A stretch of DNA of 62,906 nt from Pseudaeromonas paramecii. GTDB taxonomy: Bacteria > Pseudomonadota > Gammaproteobacteria > Enterobacterales > Aeromonadaceae. The number at the start of each line of letters is the position of its first letter. The stretch's first letter is position 1. A model generated the notes under the pieces. It was not told the origin of the DNA and made no database searches. It worked only from the letters and a program-made list of their open reading frames with translations. Shown piece by piece: positions 43,058-51,034 of the stretch. The stretch is from positions 1-62,906 of the forward strand of contig NZ_BAABFC010000024.1 in NCBI RefSeq assembly GCF_039540575.1. The letters are read 5' to 3'. The position numbers and the translations under genes were made by a program.

Positions 43058-43083
43058 CAGAAGGCGCCGCGAGGCGCCTTCTG
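43058..43083. terminator. Terminator between yggX and emrB
   Basis: A perfect 11-bp stem (43058-43068 with 43073-43083) with a 4-nt loop between convergent genes. The T run is short, so stem strength carries the call. Confidence 0.85.
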
Positions 43084-43094
43084 TCATTAGCGGG

Positions 43095-44639
43095 TTAGTG
43101 CTCACCACCACCGCCACCGGCATGGAACGGTGGCTTGGCCAGCCAGACCACGGCGGTCATGACGATGAACAGGCAGGCGGAGAGGGCGAATATCTCGTTG
43201 CTGCCCATCACATGGGTTTGGCGGGTGATCTCCTGGGCCAGATAGGCCCCGCTCTGGGCCTGGCTCATGCCCAGCCCCTGCAGTGTGTCCATGGCCTGCA
43301 CGCTCACCGGGTTGTAGCCGTTGATGGCCTGGGTCAGGGTCTCGTGATGCACCGCCTCGCGCCTGTCCCACAGGGCGCTGATGAGGGAGGTCCCCACCGA
43401 GCCTGACAGGGTGCGCAGGAAGTTGGACAGGCTGGCGGCGCTGGCCAGCTGGTGGGGCTTCAAGCCAGCGAAGGCGATGGCGGTCAGCGGCATGAAAAAA
43501 CAGGCCACCGCCACCCCCTGCCAGAACTGGGGCCAGACCACGGCCCAGATGTCCATCTGCACCGTAAACTGGGTACGGGCATAGAAGCAGGCGGCATACA
43601 CCAGGAAGCTGATGGTCACCAGCATCCGCATGTCCAGCCGGTGGGCATTCTTGCCGATGATGGGCGACAGGAACACCGGCAGTATGCCCACCACCGCCGA
43701 GGCGATGCCCGCCCAGGTGGCGGTATAGCCCAGATAGCTCTGCAACAGCTGGGGCAGCAGCACCACAGTGCCGAAGTAGAGCAGGTAGGCCAGGCTGATG
43801 CAGCCCACGCCGATGGCGAAGTTGCGGTGCTTGAACAGGCTCAGATCGACGATGGGATTCTCGTCGGTCAGGGCCCAGGCGATGAGCAGGCTGATGCCCA
43901 TCACGGCCACCACCGCCAGGGTGATCACCTCGGTGGAGGAGAACCAGTCCAGCTCCTTGCCTCTATCCAGCATCAGCTGCAGGGCGCCTATGCCCAGCAC
44001 CAGCAACATGAGTCCCACCCCGTCGATGGGCTTGCGCTCGGTGGCAGTTTCCCGATCCTTGAGCAGGCGGCGACTCAGGCTGAACACCAAGATCCCCACC
44101 GGCACATTGATGAAGAAGATCCAGCCCCAGTGATAGTTATCGCTGATCCAGCCCCCCAGTATGGGGCCGAAGATGGGCGCCACTATCACCGTCATGGACC
44201 AGAGCGACAGCGCCAGGCTGCGCTTTTGCGGCGGGTAGTTGGACAGCAGCAGACTCTGGGACAGGGGCACTATGGGGCCGGCCACCGCCCCCTGGATCAC
44301 CCGAAACAGGATCAGCAGCTCCAGGCTGGAGGAGAGACCGCACAGCCAGGAGGCCAGCACAAACAGGGTGATGGACCAGAGGAACAGCTTCACCTCCCCC
44401 ACCCGCTTGGCCAGCCAGCCGGTGAGCGGCAAGGAGATGGCGTTGGCCACCCCGAAGGAGGTGATGACCCAGGTGCCCTGGCTGGAGGAGGCCCCCAGAT
44501 TACCGGCTATGGTGGGGATGGCCACGTTGGCTATGGTGGTATCCAGCACCTGCATGAAGGTGGCCATGGCCAGGGCCAGGGTCAAAAGCGCCAGCGCCCC
44601 CCCTTCGAGGGGCTTGGGCGCAGCATGGCTTGCTTGCAT
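43095..44639 (-). CDS. emrB: DHA2 family MFS multidrug transporter (EmrB-like)
   Basis: A 514-residue polytopic inner-membrane protein of the 14-helix drug:H+ antiporter-2 family. The N-terminal MQVLDTTIANVAIPTIAG is the DHA2 motif C region (FMQVLDTTIANVA), followed by QGTWVITSFGVANA and GWLAKRVGE (motif A). It pairs with the adaptor emrA and should use TolC at the outer membrane. It is the last gene of emrR-emrA-emrB; 10 bp separate it from emrA. In E. coli the pump exports uncouplers and nalidixic acid. Confidence 0.9.
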   Translation of the reverse strand: MQASHAAPKPLEGGALALLTLALAMATFMQVLDTTIANVAIPTIAGNLGASSSQGTWVITSFGVANAISLPLTGWLAKRVGEVKLFLWSITLFVLASWLCGLSSSLELLILFRVIQGAVAGPIVPLSQSLLLSNYPPQKRSLALSLWSMTVIVAPIFGPILGGWISDNYHWGWIFFINVPVGILVFSLSRRLLKDRETATERKPIDGVGLMLLVLGIGALQLMLDRGKELDWFSSTEVITLAVVAVMGISLLIAWALTDENPIVDLSLFKHRNFAIGVGCISLAYLLYFGTVVLLPQLLQSYLGYTATWAGIASAVVGILPVFLSPIIGKNAHRLDMRMLVTISFLVYAACFYARTQFTVQMDIWAVVWPQFWQGVAVACFFMPLTAIAFAGLKPHQLASAASLSNFLRTLSGSVGTSLISALWDRREAVHHETLTQAINGYNPVSVQAMDTLQGLGMSQAQSGAYLAQEITRQTHVMGSNEIFALSACLFIVMTAVVWLAKPPFHAGGGGGEH

Positions 44640-44649
44640 GACGCCCCCG

Positions 44650-45789
44650 TTAGCCTGCTTGGCTGTTGTCGGCGATGATCTGGGCGATCAGGGAGTCCAC
44701 CGGCGCCATGTCCTGGGTCAGTACGTCCGTGCTGGCGATGGCATTGTCTACCGGTGCATCGGTGACATGGGCGCCGCTCGTGTCGCTGACATCCACAGTC
44801 ACCAGCATGGAGAGCCCCAGGCGCAGCGGATGCCTGGCCAGCTCGGCCGCATCCAGCTTAATGCGTACCGGCAGACGCTGTACCACCTTGAGCCAGTTGC
44901 CGGTGGCGTTCTGCGCCGGCAGCAGCGAGAAGACGCTGCCGGTTCCGGCGGCCAGCCCCTCGACCGTCCCGTGATAAACCACCTCGTCACCGTACAGATC
45001 GGCGCTGAGGGTGGCGGCTTGGCCGACGCGGATCTTGGCCAGCTGGATCTCCTTGAAGTTGGCATCCACCCACAGCTGATCCATGGGCACCACGGCGAAC
45101 AGGCTGGCGCCCACCGCCACATGGCTGCCCACCTGGACGTTGCGCTTGGCGATGAGGCCGTTCACCGGGCTCAGGATGCGGGTGCGCTGCAGGCTCAGCC
45201 AGGCTTCCCGCAGCTGTTCGGCGGCATACAGTACCTCAGGTTGCTGGGCCAGGGGCGTAGTCAGCAGCTTGGCCTGCAGCGCGGCCTGCTCAGCCTGGGC
45301 GACGGCCACCGCCGCCTTGGCTTCCGCGACACTCTGCCGGGCATGCAGCACCTCTTCACGGCCCACGGCATTGCTCTGCCCCAGCACCTCGCGACGGGCC
45401 TGATCCCCCTGGGCACGATCCAGCTCGGCCTGGCGCAGACCGACGGTAGCCGCCAGTTGCCCCAGTTGCCGTTGTTGCTGGGAAAGCTGCCGCACCGTCT
45501 GGGCCAGCTGGGTCTGAGCCCGCAGCAGGGCCAGCTTGGCATCTGTCTCGTCCAGCGCCACCAGCAGGCTGCCGGCGGCCACCTGCTGGGTCTCCTCGCC
45601 ATGCAGGCTCAGCACGTTACCCGCCACGCGGGAGGAGACAGGCACCACGTTGCCCGCCACATAGGCATCATCCGTGGTCTCGCTGCCCTGATGCAGGTAC
45701 CACCAGCCAGCGGCCCCCAGGGCCGCCAGCACAAACAGGGAACTCAAGCCGAGCAAGGCTTTCTTGCGGGCAGGGGAATGGGCACTCAT
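44650..45789 (-). CDS. emrA: Membrane fusion protein EmrA-like
   Basis: A 379-residue periplasmic adaptor anchored by one helix (about 14-35). Start at 45789 chosen for GGAGAGAG before the ATG; the frame is open 28 codons further upstream. It has the EmrA-type DDAYVAGNVVPVSSRVAGNV, a long coiled coil (about 90-200), and the C-terminal barrel ending with GLSMLVTVD. It connects EmrB to TolC. Upstream lies a MarR-type palindrome at 45841-45860 and a hairpin. Confidence 0.9.
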   Translation of the reverse strand: MSAHSPARKKALLGLSSLFVLAALGAAGWWYLHQGSETTDDAYVAGNVVPVSSRVAGNVLSLHGEETQQVAAGSLLVALDETDAKLALLRAQTQLAQTVRQLSQQQRQLGQLAATVGLRQAELDRAQGDQARREVLGQSNAVGREEVLHARQSVAEAKAAVAVAQAEQAALQAKLLTTPLAQQPEVLYAAEQLREAWLSLQRTRILSPVNGLIAKRNVQVGSHVAVGASLFAVVPMDQLWVDANFKEIQLAKIRVGQAATLSADLYGDEVVYHGTVEGLAAGTGSVFSLLPAQNATGNWLKVVQRLPVRIKLDAAELARHPLRLGLSMLVTVDVSDTSGAHVTDAPVDNAIASTDVLTQDMAPVDSLIAQIIADNSQAG

Positions 45790-45840
45790 ATCTCTCTCCA
45801 ATAGAGGGGGTCGTTTGCGACCTTTATATTTACTGTTGTG

Positions 45841-45860
45841 ATAGTTTCTTTTGTTACTAT
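45841..45860 (-). promoter_or_regulatory. Candidate MarR-type operator before emrA
   Basis: A 20-bp palindrome: ATAGT at 45841-45845 and ACTAT at 45856-45860, with six of eight positions matching in the extended arms (ATAGTTTC and GTTACTAT). It resembles the TAGTTTCA/TGAAACTA site before emrR. It lies in the leader region of emrA. Confidence 0.5.
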
Positions 45861-45873
45861 ATGCCGACAACAA

Positions 45874-45901
45874 GACCTCGGCGGGCAGCCCCGGCGAGGT
45901 C
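45874..45901 (-). terminator. Hairpin in the emrR-emrA gap
   Basis: A 7-bp stem (45874-45880 with 45895-45901) with further pairing possible in the loop, three bases after the emrR stop on the minus strand and followed by TTGTTG. A partial terminator or attenuator between the regulator and the pump genes is likely. Confidence 0.5.
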
Positions 45902-45904
45902 GGT

Positions 45905-46396
45905 TTATTCCGGCAGGGTTTCCAGTATCTTGCGCAGCAGGCGGGTCAGATCTGACCGCTCCTGGGTATCGAAGGCCTGCCACATGGCCCGCAACCTGGC
46001 GCGCTGGCGCGGTACCACATCCAGCAGGAAGTCCTGGCCGGCCTGGGTGATGCGCAGCAGCTGACAACGTCTGTCCTCCGGCAGCTCCTGCCGACTGGCC
46101 CAGCCACGGGCCACCAGTTCATCCGCCAGCCGGGTACCGCTGGTGCGGGACGCCTCCAGCAGACGACTCAGCTCGGAGGGCTGGATCCCCTCCTCATAGG
46201 TCAGCAGTATCATGAGCCCCAGGTAGACGGACTCACTCACCCCCTCTTCGGCCAGCCCCCGCGCCTTGGTCTCGGTCAGCCGATGCTGAGCCGCCATCAA
46301 GAGGCGCCCCAGCAGCAACTCTTCGGTTGGGGTGCCGGGTAACAAGGCATCCACGCGGGCGATCATTTTCTCGATGGGCAGCTTGCAAGGTGTCAT
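45905..46396 (-). CDS. emrR: MarR family regulator (EmrR/MprA-like)
   Basis: A 163-residue winged-helix repressor. The MarR core shows TEELLLGRLLMAAQHRLTETKARGL near the N-terminus, then the helix-turn-helix IQPSELSRLLEASRTSGTRLADELVARGWASR and the wing ELPEDRRCQLLRIT. In E. coli EmrR represses emrAB and is released by uncouplers and salicylate. It heads the minus-strand emr locus, with palindromes before it and before emrA. The gene symbol rests on context and similarity. Confidence 0.85.
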   Translation of the reverse strand: MTPCKLPIEKMIARVDALLPGTPTEELLLGRLLMAAQHRLTETKARGLAEEGVSESVYLGLMILLTYEEGIQPSELSRLLEASRTSGTRLADELVARGWASRQELPEDRRCQLLRITQAGQDFLLDVVPRQRARLRAMWQAFDTQERSDLTRLLRKILETLPE

Positions 46397-46412
46397 GGCA
46401 TATCCTGGGTGT

Positions 46413-46445
46413 TAGTTTCAGCCGACATAATAACACGTGAAACTA
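46413..46445 (-). promoter_or_regulatory. Palindromic operator before emrR
   Basis: A perfect 8-bp inverted repeat, TAGTTTCA (46413-46420) and TGAAACTA (46438-46445), separated by 17 bp. A possible -10 TATTAT lies between the arms on the minus strand. It overlaps the likely emrR promoter and suggests autoregulation. It shares TAGTTTC with the palindrome before emrA. Confidence 0.6.
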
Positions 46446-46558
46446 TTTCGGCCAGTACAACTTGCCTCCCCCAGACGCTTTTCTAGCCAACTTTTCCCCT
46501 TGGTTGCACAAGCTTTCGACAAACGATGCGCCGCCTCTCAAGGCGACAGAAAAGGGTG

Positions 46559-46587
46559 TTGACTTGCCAGGGTCGAATCGGTTTAAT
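46559..46587 (+). promoter_or_regulatory. Promoter of the first tRNA cluster
   Basis: TTGACT (46559-46564), 17 bp, TTTAAT (46582-46587), then the GC-rich discriminator AGCGCCCC. The first tRNA begins 11 bases after the -10. The same architecture precedes the tRNA-Asn at 49205 and the tRNA-Phe at 59958. Confidence 0.88.
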
Positions 46588-46598
46588 AGCGCCCCGTC

Positions 46599-46674
46599 GC
46601 CCAGATAGCTCAGTCGGTAGAGCAGCGGATTGAAAATCCGCGTGTCCGTGGTTCGATTCCGCGTCTGGGCACCA
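46599..46674 (+). tRNA. tRNA-Phe (GAA), copy 1
   Basis: A 76-nt tRNA with the CCA encoded. Acceptor GCCCAGA pairs with TCTGGGC; the anticodon GAA is at 46632-46634 in a loop with A after it. It is identical to copy 2 (46805) and differs from copy 3 (59958) at paired stem positions. Confidence 0.98.
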
Positions 46675-46723
46675 TTTTACCAAGGCCTCTTGTTGACTCA
46701 GGATGCCGACAAAAAAGTTTTAC

Positions 46724-46799
<76 letters not shown>

Positions 46800-46804
46800 T
46801 TTTC

Positions 46805-46880
46805 GCCCAGATAGCTCAGTCGGTAGAGCAGCGGATTGAAAATCCGCGTGTCCGTGGTTCGATTCCGCGTCTGGGCACCA
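46805..46880 (+). tRNA. tRNA-Phe (GAA), copy 2
   Basis: Identical over 76 nt to copy 1 at 46599, giving a 206-bp spaced direct repeat. It follows tRNA-Thr by five bases, so all are processed from one transcript. Confidence 0.98.
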
Positions 46881-46909
46881 TTTTCGCAGCATGCTGCAAC
46901 AAAGTTTGT

Positions 46910-46985
46910 TCCTCCTTAGTTCAGTCGGTAGAACGGCGGACTGTTAATCCGTATGTCGCTGGTTCAAGTCCAGCAGGAGGAGCCA
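46910..46985 (+). tRNA. tRNA-Asn (GTT), copy 1
   Basis: A 76-nt tRNA ending GCCA. Acceptor TCCTCCT pairs with AGGAGGA; anticodon GTT at 46943-46945. Identical to the copy at 49205. The T-stem reads CTGGTTCAAGTCCAG. Confidence 0.98.
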
Positions 46986-46990
46986 CCTAC

Positions 46991-47027
46991 GAAGCCCTCG
47001 TCGCAAGACGAGGGCTTCTTCTTTTTG
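46991..47027 (+). terminator. Terminator of the tRNA cluster
   Basis: A perfect 12-bp stem (46991-47002 with 47007-47018) with a GCAA loop and T-rich tail, five bases after tRNA-Asn. Confidence 0.92.
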
Positions 47028-47163
47028 TCCCTGCAACAGAAGTGCCGTCGGCATTGGGCCAGGGACGGCACGGTCAGCGACGTCTTTACCCAACACCCGC
47101 TTCACCCATTCACCACCTTTGCATTACACTGCCGCAACTTTTTGACAACCTGCGGCCGCCGCC

Positions 47164-47532
47164 ATGTTCCTGCGCGTCCCCCGACATGCCGTCGCCGCCT
47201 ACCTGGGCCTGCTGGCGGTCCTGCTGCTCTTCCTGGCGCCACCCCTGGCCCGCGCCTTGGCGCCCATGCCGCAGGCCATGCCTTGCCATGAGCTGCAACC
47301 CCAGCCGGCCAACCAGGGCCATATGGGCGCCCTCTCCCGCGCCTGTGGCTATTGCGATTTGCTGCTGCAGCTGCCCTTTGTGCTCTGGCGCGCCCCCAGC
47401 CTGCTGCCCCTGGCGCCGCTGCCCCTGCGAACCTCAACCTTGCTCTGGCAGCCGCCTCGTCCAGTCAGTCGACTCTGGTTCATCCTGCACCCGCAGCCAC
47501 CTCCCCACCCTCCTGCGCCAGAGCCAACATGA
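47164..47532 (+). CDS. DUF2946 family protein
   Basis: A 122-residue exported or membrane protein. One hydrophobic helix lies at about 12-31, followed by a short segment with MPCHELQP and the family mark CGYCDLLLQLPF (about 61-72); the C-terminal tail is rich in Pro. DUF2946 proteins often stand beside PepSY proteins and TonB receptors for metals, and the Cys-X2-Cys motif and Met/His residues suggest metal contact. It lies 49 bp upstream of the PepSY gene. Confidence 0.75.
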   Translation: MFLRVPRHAVAAYLGLLAVLLLFLAPPLARALAPMPQAMPCHELQPQPANQGHMGALSRACGYCDLLLQLPFVLWRAPSLLPLAPLPLRTSTLLWQPPRPVSRLWFILHPQPPPHPPAPEPT

Positions 47533-47581
47533 CAATGGCGGCACAGTCCGCCTCCTTTGACGATTCTGCGATGGAAGAACC

Positions 47582-48946
47582 ATGTCCGTATCCCATTCCA
47601 CGGCGTCGCCTGGTGACGCCCTGTGGCAGCTGATCCGCCGGCTGCACTTTTACATCGGCCTGTTTGTCGGGCCCTTCATTCTGGTGGCCGCCCTCACGGG
47701 CACCCTGTATGTGCTGACCCCGCAGCTGGAAAGCTGGCTCTATCGGGACGCCCTCACCAGCACACCCCAGGCAGAGGTTCAGCCTCTGGCCCGCCAGGTG
47801 GCCGTTGCCCGGCAACGGCTGGGTGAGGCGGCCAGGATAGTGGCGGTGCGCCCGGCCCCCGGCCCCCACGACACCACCCGGGTGCTGTTCAGCGACCCGG
47901 CCCTGGCGGCCGGTGAATCCCGCGCCCTGTTCATCGATCCCTACAGCCTGCAGATCAAGGGCGATCTGACAGTCTACGGCACCTCCGGGATCCTGCCCCT
48001 GCGCCTGTGGCTGGATAAGCTGCACCGCAGCCTGCTGCTGGGTGAGCCGGGACGGGCCTATAGCGAGCTGGCCGCCTCCTGGTTGTGGGTGGCCGCCCTG
48101 GGAGGCCTGGTGCTGTGGCAGGGGCAGCGGGCCCGGCGGCGCAACGGCGTGCTGCAGGCCCGCCACTGGCACCAGCAACTGGGATTGCTGCTGCTGGCCG
48201 GGCTGCTGTTCTTCTCAGCCACCGGCCTGACCTGGTCCCGCTGGGCCGGCGGCAATATCGCTCTGCTGCGGGCCCAGCTTGGCTGGCTGACGCCACAACT
48301 GCATAGCCAGCTGGCCGAGCACCACGCCATGCCGGCCCAAGGCGAACATGCCCAGCATATGGCCGACATGACCCTGGCCACCGGCAACCCCGTGGATCCG
48401 CAATGGGATGCCGTACTGCAGGCGGCCCGCCAGGCGGGTCTGACTACCGGGCGGCTGGAGCTAAAGCCGCCCAAGGCCGCCGATCAGGCCTGGATCGTCA
48501 ACGAGATAGACAGGCGCTGGCCCACCCGGGTGGACGGGGTGGCGGTACATCCCCAGAGTCTGGCGATCCTGGATCGCACCCGCTTCGCCGAGTTTCCCCT
48601 GGTGGCCAAGCTCACCCGCTGGGGCATAGACGCCCACATGGGGGTGCTGTTTGGCCTGCCCAATCAGCTGCTGCTGGTGGCCTTCGGCCTGGGACTCTGT
48701 GGCCTCATACTGCTGGGTTACCGCATCTGGTGGCTCAAGCGCCCCGCCCCCGGTCGCCAGGCCCCGCTGCGCACCCTGGCCTCGGCCTGGCTGGCCCTGG
48801 GGGGTATGGGTCGCGGTCTGTCGATCCTGCTGGCCCTGGCACTGGGCTGGGCCTTACCGGTGCTCGGCGTCAGCCTGCTGATCTTCTTGCTGCTGGATAG
48901 CCTGCGCTGGTGGCGGCTGGCCCGTCGATCATTGGCAACCGCCTGA
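47582..48946 (+). CDS. PepSY-associated membrane protein
   Basis: A 454-residue inner-membrane protein of the PepSY_TM (PiuB-like) type. The start LIRRLHFYIGLFVGPFILVAALTGTLYVL is the usual first helix with its His; further helices lie at about 160-178, 198-218, 355-385 and 410-440. His-rich periplasmic segments (LAEHHAMPAQGEHAQH) are notable. Such proteins are linked to siderophore or metal uptake, possibly as reductases; role unproved. Paired with the DUF2946 gene; no TonB receptor is adjacent. Confidence 0.85.
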   Translation: MSVSHSTASPGDALWQLIRRLHFYIGLFVGPFILVAALTGTLYVLTPQLESWLYRDALTSTPQAEVQPLARQVAVARQRLGEAARIVAVRPAPGPHDTTRVLFSDPALAAGESRALFIDPYSLQIKGDLTVYGTSGILPLRLWLDKLHRSLLLGEPGRAYSELAASWLWVAALGGLVLWQGQRARRRNGVLQARHWHQQLGLLLLAGLLFFSATGLTWSRWAGGNIALLRAQLGWLTPQLHSQLAEHHAMPAQGEHAQHMADMTLATGNPVDPQWDAVLQAARQAGLTTGRLELKPPKAADQAWIVNEIDRRWPTRVDGVAVHPQSLAILDRTRFAEFPLVAKLTRWGIDAHMGVLFGLPNQLLLVAFGLGLCGLILLGYRIWWLKRPAPGRQAPLRTLASAWLALGGMGRGLSILLALALGWALPVLGVSLLIFLLLDSLRWWRLARRSLATA

Positions 48947-48952
48947 TGCCCC

Positions 48953-48977
48953 TCAAGCCCCGCAGTGCGGGGCTTGA
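48953..48977 (+). terminator. Terminator after the PepSY gene
   Basis: A perfect 11-bp stem (48953-48963 with 48967-48977) around a 3-nt loop, 6 bases after the stop codon. Confidence 0.82.
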
Positions 48978-49148
48978 TTGCCAGACAGCTACCGGCACAG
49001 CCCGTCCGCCCCAGGTTCCTCAACCTGAAACACCTGTTTGATCAGTGGCTTGGGAATGAAGATGGCCACCAGATGGGCTCAATCCAGGCGAAACGGCACA
49101 GGAGTGCGCAAAAAGTCGCCGGATGGCAGGGCGGATTGCATAAAACGG

Positions 49149-49177
49149 TTGACCTGACAGGGGAAAATCCGTTTAAT
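49149..49177 (+). promoter_or_regulatory. Promoter of the second tRNA-Asn
   Basis: TTGACC (49149-49154), 17 bp, TTTAAT (49172-49177), then GGCGCGCGCC as a GC-rich discriminator. The same pattern as the other two tRNA promoters. The preceding 48978-49148 holds no gene I can support. Confidence 0.87.
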
Positions 49178-49204
49178 GGCGCGCGCCGCACAAGGCAACG
49201 CGCT

Positions 49205-49280
49205 TCCTCCTTAGTTCAGTCGGTAGAACGGCGGACTGTTAATCCGTATGTCGCTGGTTCAAGTCCAGCAGGAGGAGCCA
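49205..49280 (+). tRNA. tRNA-Asn (GTT), copy 2
   Basis: Identical over 76 nt to the copy at 46910-46985. Anticodon GTT at 49238-49240. It is a single-gene unit with its own promoter and terminator. Confidence 0.98.
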
Positions 49281-49289
49281 AATTCCATG

Positions 49290-49322
49290 AAAAGCCCGTC
49301 ATCCCTGATGACGGGCTTTTTG
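49290..49322 (+). terminator. Terminator of the second tRNA-Asn
   Basis: A perfect 14-bp stem (49290-49303 with 49307-49320), 3-nt loop and T run. Confidence 0.92.
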
Positions 49323-49419
49323 TTTGCCTGGCGAGGCAAAAGATGCAAGTTAATGAAAAGTAACGTCAAGGTTGTGAAGCTTGCCAACTGACCCGGCCAT
49401 AGCGTGATCTGTTCAGCAG

Positions 49420-49441
49420 TTACTAAATTAGACTTTAGTAA
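49420..49441 (+). promoter_or_regulatory. Palindrome upstream of the FadL-type gene
   Basis: A perfect inverted repeat, TTACTAAA (49420-49427) and TTTAGTAA (49434-49441), 6-bp spacer, in an AT-rich patch of the 304-bp gap 49281-49584. It looks like a dimeric repressor or activator site. The remaining gap holds the tRNA terminator, an FNR-like box, and no gene that I can support. Confidence 0.6.
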
Positions 49442-49452
49442 TGTTTAATATA

Positions 49453-49466
49453 TTGATCCAGGTCAG
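49453..49466 (+). promoter_or_regulatory. FNR-like box
   Basis: TTGATCCAGGTCAG resembles the FNR consensus (TTGAT, four bases, ATCAA) in eight of ten conserved positions. It is 11 bp after the palindrome and about 120 bp before the FadL-type ATG. Oxygen control of the porin is only suggested. Confidence 0.45.
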
Positions 49467-49584
49467 TCTGCCGTCCCCCTCCCGCCCTACTATGGCGCCA
49501 TAGGTTTAGGCCAGGGATCGCCTCTTGCCGTCCACTTATCCCGTGCCGAAACCGCCTAGATTCCTTCAACCTTGAGACACTTCA

Positions 49585-50907
49585 ATGCAGCACAAGACGC
49601 TTCTGGGCCTGGGCGCCCTCGGCCTTTGCCTGGCCGCCGGGCCCGCACTGGCCACCAACGGCATGATCTCCCACGGCTACAGTCCGCTGGACAAGGCGGT
49701 GGCTGGCGCCACCACCGCCTACCACTTCGATGCCCTGGTCACCGCCACCAACCCCGCGGGCCTGGCCTTCGTGGACGACAGCCTGGTGGCGGGTGTCTCC
49801 CTGTTTATGCCGGATCGGCATTACAGCTCGGCCGGCGACGCCAGCCCGCTGTTTGCCATCGGCCCCCAGCAGATCCAAAGCAGTGGCGATCTGTTTGTCA
49901 TCCCGGCCATGGCGTGGGCCTACCGGCTGGATGAGCGGCAGACCCTGGGGCTGGCCCTGTATGGCAATGGCGGCATGAATACCCGCTACGAGGGCGGCTC
50001 CGCCACCCTGTTCGATGCCAACGGCAACAGCATGACACTGCCGGGTACCTTCGGCGACGGCACCGCCGGCGTCGATCTCAAGCAGATGTTCATCAACGCC
50101 ACCTACGCCCATCAGTTCAAGGACGATCAGGCCCTGGCCCTGAGCCTGCTGCTGGCGGGCCAGTCGTTCAAGGCCTACGGCATCAGCAACTTTGCCGGCT
50201 TCTCGCTGGATCCGGATCATCTCTCCGACCAGGGCACCGACTATGCCTACGGGGTAGGGGTCAAGCTGGGCTATCAGGGCAAGCTGACCGATGCACTCTG
50301 GCTGGGGGCGGCCTATCAGCCGCGGATCCGCATGTCCAATTTCGACAACTACCGTGGTCTGTTCCCGGACGCCGGGCGGTTCGACGTGCCGGCCATGGCC
50401 AACCTGGGGCTGGCCTGGCAGGCCAGTGATGCCTGGTTGTGGCTGCTGGATGTGCAACACATCTTCTACTCCGATGTGGCGGCCATCGCCAACACCGCGG
50501 ACGCCATGTACAGCTGCATGCAGGGGGTGAGCCGCGCCTGCCTGGGAGGCTCCACCAGCACCGGCTTCGGCTGGCAGGACATGACGGTCTACAAGCTGGG
50601 ACTGCAGTATCAGCAGGCGGATTGGTCGCTGCGCGCCGGTATCAGCTATGGCAAGAGCCCGATCCGTGACAGCGAGATACTGTTCAACATCCTTTCCCCC
50701 GGCCTCATCGAGTGGCACTACACCCTGGGAGCCAGTTATCAGATCAGCGATAGCCTGAGCCTGCATGGCAGCTATATGTATGCACCGAGCAACAGTCTGA
50801 GTGGCCGCAACAGTCTCTCCGGCCAGGCCGAGGGCAGCCAGAGCCAGACCCTCACCATCGCCATGTCCCAGCAGGAGCTGGATCTGGGGCTAAGCTGGCG
50901 CTTCTAG
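49585..50907 (+). CDS. Outer membrane transporter of the FadL/OmpP1/TodX family
   Basis: A 440-residue beta-barrel with a signal peptide (about 1-23, ending ALA). The mature N-terminus TNGMISHGYSPLDKAVAGA matches the FadL hatch region, and NPAGLAF is the family NPA motif (about 53-59). Strands alternate in barrel fashion to the terminal aromatic F440. FadL proteins carry long-chain fatty acids or other hydrophobic compounds across the outer membrane. It is alone, with a palindrome and an FNR-like box upstream; substrate unknown. Confidence 0.87.
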   Translation: MQHKTLLGLGALGLCLAAGPALATNGMISHGYSPLDKAVAGATTAYHFDALVTATNPAGLAFVDDSLVAGVSLFMPDRHYSSAGDASPLFAIGPQQIQSSGDLFVIPAMAWAYRLDERQTLGLALYGNGGMNTRYEGGSATLFDANGNSMTLPGTFGDGTAGVDLKQMFINATYAHQFKDDQALALSLLLAGQSFKAYGISNFAGFSLDPDHLSDQGTDYAYGVGVKLGYQGKLTDALWLGAAYQPRIRMSNFDNYRGLFPDAGRFDVPAMANLGLAWQASDAWLWLLDVQHIFYSDVAAIANTADAMYSCMQGVSRACLGGSTSTGFGWQDMTVYKLGLQYQQADWSLRAGISYGKSPIRDSEILFNILSPGLIEWHYTLGASYQISDSLSLHGSYMYAPSNSLSGRNSLSGQAEGSQSQTLTIAMSQQELDLGLSWRF

Positions 50908-50915
50908 CCGCTGAC

Positions 50916-50939
50916 GGCGGCCGGACTCCCCCGGCCGCC
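50916..50939 (+). terminator. GC-rich hairpin after the FadL-type gene
   Basis: A 9-bp stem (50916-50924 with 50931-50939) and 6-nt loop. No T run follows at once, so termination may be partial. Its last base overlaps the first PmrA half-site. Confidence 0.5.
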
Positions 50940-50966
50940 TTAAGGTAGATTTAAGCAAACGTAAAG
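50939..50966 (+). promoter_or_regulatory. eptA: PmrA (BasR) box of eptA
   Basis: CTTAAG (50939-50944), 5 bp, TTTAAG (50950-50955), 5 bp, GTAAAG (50961-50966). The first two repeats match the PmrA consensus (YTTAAK, 5 bp, YTTAAK) fully; the third is a weaker copy in the same 11-bp register. A -10-like GATACT follows at 50966-50971. This places PmrA at the -35 region, as in known PmrA-activated promoters. Confidence 0.85.
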
Positions 50967-51034
50967 ATACTGCAACCTGACCCCGTGGAGCGGGCGCCTC
51001 AGAGGGAGGCGGGCCACGGGAACAGGAGTATTGC

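Noticed and set aside
46483..46683. A 66-residue frame on the minus strand over the first tRNA-Phe
   Set aside because: It overlaps the tRNA promoter and tRNA. This is a common false prediction at tRNA genes.
48965..49363. A 132-residue frame covering the second tRNA-Asn
   Set aside because: It spans a tRNA, its promoter and terminator. No protein gene is supported.
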